Source of the DNA: Thermoflavimicrobium daqui
Lineage (GTDB): Bacteria > Bacillota > Bacilli > Thermoactinomycetales > Thermoactinomycetaceae
Assembly (NCBI RefSeq): GCF_003313465.1
Contig: NZ_KZ845670.1
Coordinates: 1 to 64,000, forward strand
Length of the DNA stretch: 64,000 nt
Direction of reading: 5' to 3'
The notes under the pieces were generated by a model, which was not told the DNA's origin, made no database searches, and saw only the letters and a program-made list of their open reading frames with translations. Position numbers and translations under genes: made by a program. Shown here piece after piece: positions 63,087 through 64,000 of the stretch; position 1 is the first letter of the stretch, and every line of letters begins with the position of its first letter.

Positions 63087-63461
63087 ATGTTTTTTAGAAG
63101 GATTAGTTATTTTTTCGTATCTATTCTATTACTGTTTCTAATTGGATGTCATGATCAGTCTTCAACCCATCATGAGCCTACTCTTCCTCCTAAATTAGAA
63201 TACAGCCTGTTGAAAGGAATAGTCACAAACGAACGTGGAGAACCCATTGCTCAAGCTGGGATTAATCCTATCCCGCAGTTCCAAGTCGCCTTACCAGAAA
63301 TCGGGAAACAGACCGACAATCAAGGGAAATTTGAGTGGAATTTACCAGTAGGGAAATATCAGATTCAAATCAGTAAAGAGGGATATCAAGTCAGTACAAG
63401 CGAAATCAATTTAACCAAAAAAGGGATGACCCTGCGTATTGTTTTAAAGGAGAAAAAATAA
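63087..63461 (+). CDS. Lipoprotein with carboxypeptidase-regulatory-like domain
   Basis: A 124-residue lipoprotein: hydrophobic signal (SYFFVSILLLFLIGC) with lipobox LIGC at about residue 21, then a beta-sandwich domain of the CarboxypepD_reg type (LLKGIVTNERGEPIAQAG, then GKFEWNLPVGKYQIQISKEG). Such domains act as surface or adhesion modules. AAAGGGGAG lies before the ATG at 63087; the frame open to 62973 crosses the previous terminator and is not the real start. Function unknown. Confidence 0.75.
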   Translation: MFFRRISYFFVSILLLFLIGCHDQSSTHHEPTLPPKLEYSLLKGIVTNERGEPIAQAGINPIPQFQVALPEIGKQTDNQGKFEWNLPVGKYQIQISKEGYQVSTSEINLTKKGMTLRIVLKEKK

Positions 63462-63585
63462 TCGAATCCTATCGTATTTGTGTCATTACTTTTACACCTA
63501 TCCTTAACAGGGCAAGTGAACCACGGAAAAGATCGGAGTCGGATGTGTTTTTAAGGCAATCGAAAGAGGGGTCCATTTTAATTAT

Positions 63586-63621
63586 AAAAGGGAACTATCT
63601 TTACAACAATAGTTCCCTTTT
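63586..63621. terminator. Bidirectional terminator between the lipoprotein and MOSC genes
   Basis: AAAAGGGAACTAT (63586-63598) pairs perfectly with ATAGTTCCCTTTT (63609-63621) over a 10-nt loop; T-rich sequence follows on both strands. It separates two converging genes. Confidence 0.8.
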
Positions 63622-63630
63622 ACATTGTTT

Positions 63631-64000
63631 TTATTGTAATGGATTAGCAAAATCGTTTACCAAAATCTTGATTTGATCTCCAGGCTTGATGGTTCCTGGT
63701 CGTTCTACCAAACAAACAATGCCCCTTTTCTTATAAGCAGCTCGGACAAACTTTTTCTCTAACTCTGGTACCATGGGGAGATTTTTTTGTATCACTTCAC
63801 CAGGAAAACGACAAGGTCTATTTTCTCCCATACAAACAAGCCCTGCTCCACTCGGAAATAATAGCCGAGAGCCCATCGTAAGTTGTGTAAGATTTGAAAG
63901 TCCACTAATCAGTAGATTTGCCCCTAGCCACTCGGGAAGAATTGCTTTCACACCTAATTCTTTTGCTATGACATCTAATTCTTCAACGGATAATATACTA
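63631..64000 (-). CDS. MOSC-domain protein, 3' part (runs off the window)
   Basis: The frame stays open to the last base of the window, so the N-terminus is missing; about 122 residues are visible. The visible part (ILPEWLGANLLISGL, LLFPSGAGLVCMG, CRFPGEVIQKNL, KKRGIVCLVERPGTIKPGDQ) fits the MOSC domain of molybdenum-cofactor sulfurase-like proteins, with the conserved Cys region near RGIVCLVE. An internal GTG at 63951 could be mistaken for a start. Role unknown; often sulfur carrier or N-hydroxylated compound reduction. Confidence 0.8.
   Translation of the reverse strand, partial: SILSVEELDVIAKELGVKAILPEWLGANLLISGLSNLTQLTMGSRLLFPSGAGLVCMGENRPCRFPGEVIQKNLPMVPELEKKFVRAAYKKRGIVCLVERPGTIKPGDQIKILVNDFANPLQ

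Overview
The window comes from a low-GC, endospore-forming member of the Bacillota. It carries spoIVA, ypeB, a SleB-type cortex hydrolase, the TRAP regulator mtrB, and long runs of genes in the order known from Bacillus. A futalosine-route gene (mqnA) sits inside the heptaprenyl/menaquinone cluster, which is not the Bacillus subtilis arrangement. I infer a Bacillales lineage outside Bacillus proper, possibly Thermoactinomycetaceae; the sequence alone does not prove this. There is one tRNA, no rRNA, no CRISPR array and no prophage.

Layout. 1-3.7 kb is a small accessory patch: the tail of an IS1182-type transposase, a three-part protein (RelE-like N-terminus, SF1 helicase, Mrr-type nuclease) and an uncharacterised partner gene. 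4.8-15.9 kb is the aromatic supraoperon aroC-aroB-aroH-trpEDCFBA-hisC-tyrA, read leftwards. An internal promoter, an 11-triplet TRAP-binding leader and an attenuator hairpin precede trpE. 16.4-26.7 kb is a methionine operon metI-metC-metX-hom-metH-yitJ, controlled by an S-box (SAM-I) riboswitch behind a strong sigma-A promoter. 27.0-32.4 kb is hepS-menG-ubiA-ubiX-mqnA-hepT-ndk for menaquinone and its side chain. 33-39 kb holds mtrB, tRNA-Pro, folE, hbs, spoIVA, a new 41-residue gene, yphF and a DUF2768 gene.

39.2-47.5 kb holds gpsA, plsY, der, yphA, rpsA, cmk, ypeB and a short sleB. 48-57 kb has ansA, ypdA, a glutamate dehydrogenase, a MecA-family adaptor, a CPBP membrane protease, a ferredoxin, a rhodanese, ppa and a UvrD-like helicase. 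57.3-60.4 kb is a serine T-box followed by an aminotransferase and serA. 60.6-64 kb has a membrane protein, an SDR enzyme, a secreted V8-type protease, a lipoprotein and the 3' part of a MOSC-domain gene that runs off the edge.

How it works together. The window is mostly amino-acid biosynthesis with three RNA-based controls, each matched to its product: TRAP for tryptophan, SAM-I for methionine and T-box for serine. The TRAP gene itself is about 20 kb upstream on the same strand. Most of the rest is conserved spore and housekeeping core. The least ordinary parts are the RelE-like/helicase/Mrr locus, the rebuilt menaquinone cluster, the separation of mtrB from folE by a tRNA gene and terminator, and several very short genes.
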